This document shows, one piece after another, positions 26,180 to 35,746 of a stretch of DNA of 64,000 nt. This DNA comes from Pomphorhynchus laevis. Taxonomy: Eukaryota; Acanthocephala; Palaeacanthocephala; Echinorhynchida; Pomphorhynchidae. The translations under genes and the position numbers were made by a program. The notes under the pieces were generated by a model, which saw nothing but the letters and a program-made list of their open reading frames with translations, had not been told where the DNA came from and ran no database searches. The stretch's first letter is position 1. Every line of letters begins with the position of its first letter. Where the stretch lies: the NCBI GenBank assembly GCA_012934845.2, contig WNNJ02002717.1, positions 496,001 to 560,000 of the forward strand. The letters run 5' to 3'.

Positions 26180-27180
26180 CCAACGAAAAGGCTGATATTG
26201 CGAAATGAAGCATACCGCATGCGAAAAGTTTGCTCATTAGACTTAGATTTCAAGGATGCGCTATCTGACTTATCATAACAGTTTTCAGAAACAGGATATT
26301 CTCTAAAGCAGATACAAAGGCAATTCCTTTATGCTCAGAAGACAGATCGAGGAAGCTTGCTATGACACTCTCTTCGAGAAAAACAAGAAGACAAGCCGAA
26401 AGAGATTAACGATGCATTAACATACAATCCTGCCTACCGCTACATACAAAAGCAATTTGATTCAATATTCACGTCGGTAAACGAGGCGACAAAAAAACTA
26501 ATGATTCGACCAAGAGTCAGATTCAAGATTCCGACAGTTTCGCGCATATGCTACACCGCAAGCAAACGAATAAAAAGGCAACATGGGAGTTACAGGTGCG
26601 GTGATAAGCGGTGAAAAAATTGTTCGGATATGGTCGAGACAACTAAGTTCAGCAACACAGTCACGAACTTAAGTTATTCAATTAGACAACACTTCACGTG
26701 CAAATCTGAAGAAATTATTTACCAATCTAGGTGTCAGGTTTGTAAAGCTCAGTATGTCAGTCAGACAGGGACAATATACAATATTCGAGCAAATAATCGG
26801 CGGAGAGATTTAAAAGAATTGAAAACAACTGCAGATGGATACGTATCACACATGATTGAAAATCCAGATCATTCAATGATTACGACAATTATCAATGGCC
26901 CAATATCCGATTCCCATATGCGCAAAATAAAAGAAAAGTTTTGGATTGGTCAATTAATGTCAGATGAATCGCTAAACACGTACGATCATCCATTTTTGAG
27001 TTATTTAACATTTCGCTATGTGGACCCCGCGGACGTGTGTCGATTCTTCCGTGACAGCTTTTTTATATAAACGTATACGAATAGCGAAAAATTGCACATT
27101 CTTGTAAAGACTGAAGAAGGACAAACTGTCCGAAACGTTTCTTAAATAAAAAAGTTGCTTGTATTTTACCGGTTTCTAAT
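26180..27180 (+). mobile_element. Penelope-like element, 3' part with GIY-YIG domain
   Basis: A 146-codon frame (26630-27067) contains the PLE-type GIY-YIG endonuclease: IIYQSRCQVCKAQYVSQTG, then the helix IRANNRRRDLK and the C-terminal KIKEKFWIGQLMSDESLNTYD. Upstream, to about 26180, decayed sequence gives linker-like peptides (RPRVRFKIPTVSRI). The element ends in a tail with a hammerhead-like motif (27111-27137) and AATAAA. The RT is missing or unrecognisable. The element is broken. GIY-YIG with paired cysteines at the C terminus is typical of Penelope-like elements rather than of host SLX1 nucleases. Confidence 0.8.
27111..27137 (+). other. hammerhead-like core motif of a PLE tail
   Basis: CTGAAGA, one extra A, a 4 bp stem GGAC/GTCC with an AAACT loop, then GAAACG. 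Position directly after a GIY-YIG frame fits the tail of a Penelope-like element. Confidence 0.5.
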
Positions 27181-27207
27181 GATAATTTTATTATATATAA
27201 TATATAT

Positions 27208-28627
27208 TGCATAATAGTAGAATAACGAGTCAATAGTGCAAAAACAGGATTATAAGACGTTTCGCTCCTTTATGGAGCTTTATCAATCTAAAAACACAAA
27301 ATCATCGTCTTAATACGAGTTTTACAAATATTGTGAACAATGCGAATTAAAATTAAGATAATTTATAAATGCAGATTGTGACTACGTCTCACCTGGATCA
27401 CCATACATGTGATCTGGATTACACCCTAAATCAGACTCTGTAGCTTCCTATTAGTTTGTTTTCCAGCATAAGTCAACGACGCTCTTCATGTTCATTACTG
27501 TGGACTATCACGTAGTGCATGCAGTCGATCATATTGTGTTTAGTGCATGTCGTACTGCACCGTCAGTAGGATTTCATGCTCGAAAATGTGAACGTCTTAG
27601 GTTTAATCTTCAAGCTAAATTTAATCTTGATTGACCTATATATTGTTTGTTGCACAACTTGCATGTTCCAACATATGTTATACCCCTAGTTTTGCAGTTA
27701 CAATTCGCTTTTACATGAACAATGCATCCAGAAACACTGCTTTTTATTGCATTGCAATTTGCTGTAACCGGGCACGTTTTGCAGCGTTTGTCATTGCAGC
27801 TACTACATGCATTTTCTTCTATATTCGTCGCTCTATTTGCAGTCAGAAATTTCCCTATTGATTTTCCCATTTTAAATCTGACACCGACATTTACATTAAA
27901 TACTGATATTTCTTTAATGGTCCTATTAATATTTTGTCGAATACGATCAAGCATTAGATGCTAGGGTATATACAAGATTGACTCATTGTCTGATGTCGTA
28001 TGGTTTATTTTTTTTAGCGTATTTTTCCTTTGCAATTTCTTAACCGTTGTTAACTGCTTTCTTATCATACGTGAGAGTATCATCCTTCTTTAAATTCACT
28101 CTCAATCGTAGATAGATGATCTTCTAGAAGATCTCTTTGTGAGCATATTCCCCGAGCTCGTAATCCTTCGTTAAAAATTATATTGCGTTTGATGGAGTTT
28201 AAATGGCAACTTTTTGCATGAATGTGAAGGGTATGGACTCTTTCTTTTTATACACTGTAGTTTGAAAACTTTTACCTCTTCGAAAAATCGATATGTCCAG
28301 ATAGCTAATAGACATTTTGTCCTGAACAAAATTCAATTTTATAATTTCCATGACTGATGTTTAAGACTTAAATATCTCGAGAGATTCTACTGTCTCAGCC
28401 CAGAATAAGAATATATCGTTGATGTAGCGGCAAAACATTATTGGCTGTATTGCTGAGCAAAATAAATTATAAATTATCTTAATTTTAATTCGCATTGTTC
28501 ACAATATTTGTAAAACTCATATTAAGACGATAATTTCGTGTTTTTAGATTGATAAAGCTCCATAAAGGAGCGAAACGTCTTATAATCCTGTTTTTGCACT
28601 ATTGACTCGTTATTCTACTATTATTCA
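27208..28627 (-). mobile_element. Penelope-like element flanked by 163 bp inverted repeats
   Basis: Arms 27208-27370 and 28465-28627 are near-identical reverse complements. Between them the minus strand encodes the end of a PLE reverse transcriptase (CRYINDIFLFW near 28420, then SISYLDISIFRRG and TTVYKKKESIPFTF) followed by the linker and GIY-YIG domain in an open frame at 27954-27610 (CSSCNDKRCKTCP, GITYVGTCKLCNKQYIGQS). The N-terminal RT part is absent, so the copy is truncated, and the RT region is broken. Each arm contains the hairpin AGCTCC-ATAAA-GGAGC followed by GAAACGTC. Inverted, rather than direct, terminal repeats are known for some Penelope-like copies. Confidence 0.85.
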
Positions 28628-28777
28628 ATATATAGCCGAATCGTTTTACGATCCGAGTCTACTGTCTAATCATGACTATATATGTATATATAGAAACAAT
28701 TTGTTTCTAATGATGTTATCAGCAGCCAGCGAAATATAAAGTAAATTAGTACTTGTTGATCCTGCTTCAAAATTCCA

Positions 28778-28949
28778 AATAAACGTAGATCAATATCAGA
28801 ATACTAATTTACATAATACTAATTTATTAAATTTTTTAATCAATAAAATACTAATTTATTTTCAATAAACATAGATCTATATCAGAATACTAATTTATTA
28901 AATACTAATTTATTAAATGTATTAATCAATAAAATACTAATTTATTTTT
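28778..28949. repeat. tandem duplication of an ~86 bp AT-rich unit
   Basis: Two adjacent units (about 28778-28861 and 28862-28949) share TAGATC-ATATCAGAATACTA and AATCAATAAAATACTAATT. Inside each unit ATACTAATTTA recurs as a shorter sub-repeat. Confidence 0.8.
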
Positions 28950-29106
28950 TATTTTAATAGCTGCTGCTATCATCAGAAACCAAACGTTCGATTTGCTTAT
29001 CCACATTTGATGATTAATTCATTCATAAATTGTTCATAATGTGTGAACTAATGAAAGTGTTGTTAATTGATCATATGATAATCGAACATATCGTTAATAA
29101 CAGTAA

Positions 29107-29160
29107 TAAGTAATATAACAGTCAATCAGATCGTTATCTGATTGACTGTTATATTACTTA
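29107..29160. repeat. perfect foldback, 25 bp arms, 4-base loop
   Basis: Arms 29107-29131 and 29136-29160 are exact reverse complements around the loop CGTT. Nothing in the flanks suggests an element boundary. Confidence 0.95.
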
Positions 29161-29164
29161 AAAG

Positions 29165-29780
29165 CGGTAATTAATTTCTTTAAAAAAATATTTTTTTTGT
29201 TTAAATGATGCAATTAAATTGAAAAGTAAGAAAATAAATAACGGGAGCTTACAAACGTCGTATTTCTGTTACGAAAACTTTATTTCACATTATATGTTTA
29301 TTATTAAATAAACTAATTCCAAATTTCGTAGACGTTCTTGTTTAATTATTAAATAAACATGTGGTTTACAAAATTTGAAATGAAAATGGCTTAATTCAAA
29401 TCAGTTAACTAAGTATACGTATATTTTATTGTATATAAATAATAAATATTTTGATTTTAAATTTTCATATAATTTAGATTTATATAAAGTAAAAATTTTA
29501 TTTAAAAAAAAACAATTTTTATTTATTCAAATGCATGCCAAAGCCAAAAGGCTATTCAGGAAGAGTCTAATAGAATAAAACAAAAAAACAAATAGTCAAT
29601 CAACGGATCAGGAATATCATAACTAAATAGGATAGTTCAGCAGATGTGCTTAATGGCGTCATTGTTCACGTATCCATTTGCAGCATCGTGATTTTAACGT
29701 AGTTAAGCTGTGAGCAGCAACGTCTTCCTCGGTCAGCGAATTCACGCAACCTACCTACCCTACTAGTGATTACAAAGGTG
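29165..29780. other. no gene recognised
   Basis: Very AT-rich; no supported feature. Confidence 0.5.
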
Positions 29781-29784
29781 GGAT

Positions 29785-30037
29785 AACCCATAACACAATT
29801 CTACATGTGCCATAGACAAAGCATTTCCGAAGCCCTGAACCTCTCAAGTATCGACAACATTCCAATACGACGAGGACGTGCATGATAATCACTAACACCT
29901 AAACCAACACAGAGTATCGAACCCCGCCTAATAATAGACTCCAGGTCTAATCGTTCTTGCTTAGTGACAGGAAAACAAGCCTGCATACAATATTCCAAGT
30001 GTGGCCGGACCATGGAGTTGAATAACCTCTTGAACAT
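29785..30037 (-). mobile_element. CR1-group LINE, post-RT fragment
   Basis: Open minus frame LFNSMVRPHLEYCMQACFPV, then RLDLESIIRRGSILCVGLG and RRIGMLSILERFRASEMLCLW. The same blocks occur in the larger LINE at the right edge (ALVRPHIEYCVQAVFPYT, RLESILRRGSRMC). Only the post-RT region is kept. It ends near the minisatellite. Confidence 0.85.
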
Positions 30038-30063
30038 TCGACTTAAATTTGACAGCTTTGCGG

Positions 30064-30230
30064 TGCGTTCGTTTAGTCTGTCGTTCAGTCCATTCCTTCA
30101 TTCCATTCGTTCAGTCTGTTCGTTCAGTCCGTTCGTTCACTATGTTCTTTCAGTCAGATCGTTCAATTTATTCGTTCAATATGTTCGTTTTGTTTGTTAG
30201 TTCAGTTCATTCGTTCAGCCCGTTCGTTCA
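30064..30230 (+). repeat. 12 bp minisatellite, TTCGTTCAGTCY
   Basis: About 13 units of a 12 bp word (TTCGTTCAGTCC/T and variants). The two overlapping open frames here simply translate the repeat. Confidence 0.9.
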
Positions 30231-30345
30231 GTATTTATATTACTGTATATATTATTGTGTATCAAAGCTCTTAAAATTTTTCGTTGAAAAATTATGAATT
30301 GATTAATGAAGAATATTTGATGTATCAGAAAACCATCAAAATTAA

Positions 30346-30394
30346 CTGCTATGTTATCACGTTTCGACCCTTTTCCCTCGACCCAGCATAGCAG
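30346..30394 (-). other. conserved stem element (CTGCTATG ... CATAGCAG), copy D
   Basis: On the minus strand the 8 bp closing stem encloses GGGTCGAGG and CGAAACGTGATA. The same pattern is found at 46029-46078, 47022-47070 and 48355-48402, each downstream of PLE-like RT pieces. Confidence 0.7.
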
Positions 30395-30579
30395 CGAGAC
30401 CAAAATGCTAATGACGTATTTCTTATTATGACGTATTTCATATATCTTATTCTAATACAACATATATTATTTATTATCCATCTATAAAATTTCCGATTAA
30501 GAATTTAAATTTATTTTTAATAACATTGTACGTATTTATATATTTAGCCATCTTTATTTGATGATATTTTATAGTAACC

Positions 30580-31500
30580 TATTTTTCTAGTTTAAAATAT
30601 GTATTTATTAAATAATTTAAATGATTTTGAAGAAAACCAATATCGCTACAAATTGTTGCAATTCTTAAAATTTTATTATTTAATGTATTATATTTAATAT
30701 TACATGAATGCTCATATAAAAATATGTTTCTTGTAAATTTAAATATGTCATCTTTACGACATAAATTAATAGTAGTTTTAGTTAATGTTAATTTAATGAT
30801 CATATCTAGATATACTTTCTTTATCATGATGTAATGATAAAGAAAGTATTCCTTTCTTTATTATTTTCCTTCTTTCATTATTAAGGACGTATTTCCTCTG
30901 ATTAAATGTGATTATATGGTATCTTATTATAATACAAAGTATATTATTTATTATCCATCCATTAAAATTTTCCTCTAATGATTTTAAATTTATTTTTAAT
31001 ATTATTGTGTTGATTTATATATTTTACTATTTTCTGTTTGATGGTATTTTTATAGTAAGCTAGTTTAAAATATGCATCTATTAAATTATTTAAATGATTT
31101 TGAAGAAAGCCAATATCATTAATTGATGCTAATTTAATGTTCATATCTAGATATATACCTTCATTATCATCAATATTAGTTTTATTAAGAATAAGGCTGC
31201 CTGTATAAATTTGTTCGCTTAATGAATAATAATTATTAGAGTTAAATACTCATATATCATCTATATATTGAAACATATATTTCATACCTTTATACAATTT
31301 AGATTTATTTTTTAAATAGTTATGAACAAATTCATATTCGATAAAGCTTAAAAATAAGTTTGGTGTAATTGGGCTACTATTACCTCCCGCAGGAACACCT
31401 TTACTTCTCCAAATATAGATTAAAAAATTTTGATTTATCAAAATATTTAAGGATTTAATTAATCCAATTTTATTCATATCTTTTATATTTACTTGATGGT
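30580..31500 (-). mobile_element. Penelope-like RT fragments (no endonuclease seen)
   Basis: On the minus strand, from 31477: KGVPAGGNSSPITPNLFLS (the 'G.P.G...SP..A.L' block) and FQYIDDI with the catalytic YIDD pattern, then LSEQIYTGSLILNKTNIDD and IYLDMNIKL. A second piece (30827-30580) repeats the C-terminal region: TLTKTTINLCRKDDIFKFTR, IKYNTLNNKILRIATICSDI, FLQNHLNYL. The block 'YLDM.I......K....R..D...F' fits RTs of the Penelope-like type that lack a GIY-YIG domain, but this placement rests on motifs only. The copy is broken and rearranged. Similar pieces fill 45.6-48.3 kb on the other strand. Confidence 0.7.
30812..30849. repeat. perfect foldback, 15 bp arms, 8-base loop
   Basis: ATACTTTCTTTATCA at 30812-30826 and its exact complement at 30835-30849. 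It lies at the broken 5' edge of an RT fragment whose sister copies (31.15 kb and 46.21 kb) lack the second arm. Confidence 0.9.
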
Positions 31501-31599
31501 TTAATATTTGTTATAGTTGCTATTTCCAAACATACAGTGCGTATGAAATTATTATGCAAATATGTACTTTTACGATTAAATTGTGTACTTTTATCTAAT

Positions 31600-31985
31600 A
31601 ACTATGAAATTTGCAAATGTTATTCTTTATTAATCTTCGAGTGTCGCGTTTTGTATCTTTTATTCCTGCATATGCGAATACCTGGGCACTAGAACTTAGA
31701 GGAGGCCTGGCCATTTGATACTTCAGGCTGCGCAACGTACGATTAGAAATTGTACGAAATTTATTTCGTTCATTTCGTTGCCTAACATGACTGATGCTTT
31801 TTTACCGTCCGATGATCTCTTTTCATTTCTTTCGAAATCTCCAGGGAGCTTATACCTTCTGCTAGACGGTTTATTATTATGTCTTTTTCATCGGGCGAAA
31901 GATCTTTACCGCGTCCCATCGCTACCAAAAGCAAAATCAGGTCTACTTTATAGCAAACTATATGCTGCATAATAACGTCATACAC
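31600..31985 (-). mobile_element. Tc1/mariner-like transposase, N-terminal DNA-binding part
   Basis: ATG at 31919-31917 gives MGRGKDLSPDEKDIIINRL, AEGISSLEISKEM and RDHRTVKK, the first helix-turn-helix of Tc1-type transposases. The second helix-turn-helix continues in a shifted frame (TISNRTLRSLKYQMARPPLS, SSAQVFAYAGI, TRRLIKN), so a frameshift lies near residue 46. The DDE catalytic part is absent. Total preserved length is about 100 residues of the usual 340 or so. No terminal inverted repeat is recognised. Confidence 0.75.
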
Positions 31986-32055
31986 TTATAAACGCTAAAA
32001 ATCGATAAAATCGGCATAACATATTTACTCAACTTCAGACAATTTAGTCTGCAGG

Positions 32056-32131
32056 TATTATCCTCACAGGTATGGTTCCAATTTTTGATACAGCAGTATC
32101 AAAAATAGGAACAATACCTGTGAGGATAATA
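32056..32131. repeat. near-perfect foldback, 36 bp arms, 4-base loop
   Basis: Arms 32056-32091 and 32096-32131 pair with two mismatches around the loop AGCA. It lies about 70 bp from the Tc1-like piece; whether it is part of that element is unknown. Confidence 0.92.
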
Positions 32132-32449
32132 TCGTGCCACAATCAGAAGAATTTCAGCTCAATTTCAGTCAAGTTAAATTAGAAAGTTTATTATATAAAA
32201 TATAAATCAATATATTTTATATATATTCTATATATATTATATTACAAATATTTATATCGTTAGAACATCTTATATTGGTCTAAATATAGATGTTTCTACT
32301 TTTAAATAATTTTCATTTATCCAAATATTTAAGACTTTTATCAGTTCAATTTTATCCGTATATATTTATTTGATGGTTTAATTTTCTTTAGAAAATATAT
32401 TTTTTGAATTATTGTTAGATAGGTGTTATAATTATTATAACATATGTAT

Positions 32450-33066
32450 ATCTTTTTCCGAATATAATATTAATTAATTTTTCTAATGCGTCTTTAATAT
32501 CTGCTAAATCTAAATTTGTATAGAGCGTACTAAAATCGTATGTATTTATATTCTAAAAATATTTATTCCATTTTGTGTTGAATTTTTTTTTGTAATTTCA
32601 TAATTTCTTAACAAAAGAGTAAATGTTAAAAAATATTTTTACAATTTAAGTATTTGTAAAGCTGTCAACTGCATACTACGCTTGGCGCAGCAGAACAAAG
32701 ACGTCGATTGTACGTTTTACATTGCGCAGCGGATCAAACGACTAGATGTGCTCCTTATTAAAAATTACACAAAGAAAAAATATATATAAAACAACGACTA
32801 AATCAATACAAAAAATAGAATTACAATTATAAATTATTTGTTATTTAGTTAATATCTGGTATATTATTGGGCATCAGTATATTTCTATTTTTGTGCATAA
32901 AATAAGCTTCTTGTATTTTTCTTTCTAAAGCGTTGTTTTCTACTGAAATAACTTGACTTTTTTCAAAATCTATTATATGGTTACTGTTCAAGGAGTGGTC
33001 TATTACAGTCCCATATCCTGTTTCTCTCTTAATCGAGTATCTATGTTGGTCAATACGCTTAGACAA
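32450..33066 (-). mobile_element. Penelope-like fragments: GIY-YIG C-terminus, then an RT start
   Basis: The minus frame 33066-32845 is the C-terminal part of a PLE GIY-YIG domain: MSKRIDQHRYSIKRETGYG, VIDHSLNSNHIIDFEKSQVI, ENNALERKIQEAYFM. It matches the piece at 39815-39911 (LSRIIEEAFFM). Further downstream on the same strand, about 32560-32470, the peptide YDFSTLYTNLDLADIKDALE is the first conserved block of a PLE-like RT. In a single element the RT precedes the endonuclease, so these are the end of one copy and the start of another. Both are broken. Confidence 0.72.
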
Positions 33067-33069
33067 TTA

Positions 33070-34320
33070 TTAAATATTTAAATGTTAAATATTATTATAT
33101 TTCAATAATTAATTTTGATTTTATTTTTTATTTTTTTTAATAATTTAAAAAAATATATTAACAATCTATAAATAAAAGCTACTGGTGACGTTATAGTAAT
33201 AAGAATTTCAATACAACGTCTTTAATTAGCACAAATAGGAAAGTATAAACCTGCATGCTTTTTTACAACTTTTGTCGGGAAGCCTAACCTGAAATGCGCC
33301 TTAGTCAGACGTCTAGTCCCCAATGGGGCATTTCGACCTTAGTCTATTTATCACTACAGGGTGGTCTCATTAGTGTGGCCATGCAACTACATGGCCACAC
33401 TGATAAAAATACTTCGACAGTATTTGATCCTTAGTAAACTGCTAAAAAGAAAATCGCAAGTAAATTCAATTCTTTCATATTTTTAACGTCATATTTAATA
33501 TATATATTAAGCGTCACCAATTGCTGATGTATTCATTTAGCCACTATATGTGGAGTGACGTAGTTTAGCATTTGTACTAGAGTTTTTTTGCTCGTGCTTT
33601 GTGCTACAGCTGAATTCAAGCATGTGTTGCTTGTTCAGTAACCTTAGTAAATTAATTAAGGAAGGAGCGATATTATACGTGCTGCCCTGTGAAGCCATTC
33701 TTATTGCAAATCGTACCAGACGTAAAACTGGTAACCGGCGGAAGAGCGTGTGCTTTGCGATTTTCTTTCAGATGTTTACTAATGATCATCATGTTTTCCG
33801 GCAGCATTTGATAGGATATCTTGGATGTAATTTGCTCATTGTGATTACGAGATATCAAGTCTTACAACTTATTTCAAGCTGTATTTATACATTTATGTGC
33901 ATTCGATGACGTACTAGATTTTTACACCGTCCAAATGTTTTGAATGGAGTCTACAGTGTATTTAATAATAATTTGGCCATTACAAATCAGTGAAAATTAA
34001 TCAGCGAATTGTTGAGGAATATAGTGCACAAGAATGGATCGAGCAGCATTTATTTTGTACCACATTAAACATTTTGAGATATGGGAATACGGTGTCACAT
34101 TTGCCTACGAAAACGGCTTTTTATTCATCTTAAGAGAAAATAAAATCACTTGGATAAAGCAACATAATTTCGAGAATGGTTTTGTGGCGAAAGCTTTGCT
34201 AAAGTCAAGATAGATAACATTGATCTAGAATTTATTTTCGGCTGCATCCAGCCACTCATTTATTGCTGATAGTGGACTTGTTAAACATGATCGACCACTT
34301 GCGAAACAGCGTTGTTACGT
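33070..34320. other. no gene; foldback and an inverted repeat family member
   Basis: A perfect 12 bp foldback (AGTGTGGCCATG, 6-base loop) is at 33372-33401. About 33505-33615 is an inverted copy of about 45350-45510: shared words are CCACTATATGTGGAGTGACG and the complement of TTGGTGACGTTATAT. The 102-codon plus frame at 33601-33906 has no recognisable domain. Confidence 0.5.
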
Positions 34321-34440
34321 CAAAATACCATCAAACAGAAAATAGTAAAATATATAAATCAACACAATAATATTAAAAATAAATTTAAAATCATTAGCGG
34401 AAATGTTTTATGGATGAATAATAAATAAGATACTTTGTAT
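34320..34440 (+). mobile_element. PLE-like RT, 3' fragment
   Basis: Encodes the same tail as the 45.6-48 kb pieces (CAAACAGAAAATAGTAAAAT..., translating to KQKIVKYINQHNNIKNKFKI). At 34742-34770 the hairpin AAATACAT/ATGTATTT, which precedes the conserved stem element elsewhere, is also present. Confidence 0.65.
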
Positions 34441-34505
34441 TGTTCAGAATTTTATTCGGGTCAAATTAGACGTTTACAAGGCTAGTCATCGCTGAAGAAA
34501 GAAAA

Positions 34506-34670
34506 TACAAATTGTTTTTAACCAATATTTCGGCGTTCCAATCAGCCATCTTTAAAGAATTTGTATACAAGACAACTGGTAAAAAAATCTTGAATACAAA
34601 TACTTACACTCCTTTGACAAGGGTTGCACGGACAACCGAAATATTGGTTAAAAATAATTCGTATTTCTCG
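34506..34670. repeat. PLE-tail segments in inverted orientation
   Basis: TTTTAACCAATATTTCGGC near 34516 and CCGAAATATTGGTTAAAA near 34638 are reverse complements. The right-hand copy reads GGTTG-CACGGA-CAACC followed by GAAATATTGG, the PLE-tail pattern again. Confidence 0.65.
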
Positions 34671-34802
34671 GAGATGACTCGCCATATAAAGAATAAACTT
34701 TGTATTAAAATGATAAGAACTGAATAAGCAAATTTCAACATAGGAAATACATTATTAGCATGTATTTCCCTCTGCTAAATTGGGAAGACGAATATGGGTT
34801 AA

Positions 34803-34829
34803 TTTACGATTTCAGTTTGAAATCGTAAA
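34803..34829. repeat. perfect foldback, 12 bp arms, 3-base loop
   Basis: TTTACGATTTCA, loop GTT, TGAAATCGTAAA. Confidence 0.93.
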
Positions 34830-35570
34830 ATATTGGTGGAAATTGATTTGAAATCGATTAATGGTGGATCTTATCATCTATTGACCCAATACTAACATTT
34901 CACGTTTCGGTCCTTTTAATATTAGTTGACGATCACATGATTTTTCTGATTTATTGACAATTAGATCTAACGAAATACTTACATTTTGCAAATTTAATCA
35001 AAGTCATTTATTATTTTAAATTAAATCAGCGTTAGTAGGAAAAGGTTCTACTTTCAATTTGAAAACCTATTTTTGCGATTTATTGCAATTATTAAACTAG
35101 TCATATATGGTTTGCTTCCTAATTTTAAGTTGACATGCCCGTGCAGTCATTGTTACAATTGAAATTATTTTAATTTATAGGAATCAAGGATAATCAAAGA
35201 AAAGATTTATTGAATATTTCAATAGCAACTTCGATCATCATTATATGATGTGCCTCGCTACAAAATTGATAAAAGTTAGAAAAATCCAAAACAAAAAAGC
35301 GATCAAATATTAAAAACATCAGAATTAAATGTTCGCAACAATAAAAACGAGGCGGTTGTGTCGTGAAAACTGATGGAGGCAATCTTAATATCAGGTATTT
35401 TAAAGAAAATCCTTATTATTAATATCGGGGTTCAGATAGCGACAATAGCCTAAACAATAAAAACGAGGTGGTGAGCTGCCTTGATTTGATGCAATGATAA
35501 ATAGTAATTATATTATTAATTGTTAATGTATTTGTGACGATGTTAATATGTGTTCCATGTTTCAGACAAG
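34830..35570. other. no gene recognised
   Basis: AT-rich. AACAATAAAAACGAGG-TGGT words at 35338 and 35454 hint at a weak local duplication. Confidence 0.4.
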
Positions 35571-35573
35571 TCA

Positions 35574-35600
35574 CTGACGAGGCCGTAACGCGGCGAAAGC
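35574..35600 (+). other. hammerhead-like core motif of a PLE tail
   Basis: CTGACGA, one extra G, a 4 bp stem GCCG/CGGC with a TAACG loop, then GAAAGC. Same layout as 27111-27137 and the minus-strand copy at 23475-23508. Confidence 0.5.
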
Positions 35601-35746
35601 TTTGGCAATATATAATAACTAACCCAGCCTGTGATCAGATTAACTTTTTGGATATTAAAAACATAGCATATAAAACAAAACATTATCAACCGTCAAAGCT
35701 AAAAACAACACCAAGTAAAATAAAATAAAAAGAATAGTGTTTTTGA

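Noticed and set aside
26630-27954. Host SLX1-type GIY-YIG nuclease
   Set aside because: The paired-cysteine linker and the adjoining PLE-type RT and tail fit Penelope-like elements; no host RING-like region is present.
32450-33066. PLE with an N-terminal GIY-YIG domain
   Set aside because: The GIY-YIG frame ends in a stop with a normal C-terminus before the RT begins, so two element copies in tandem explain it better.
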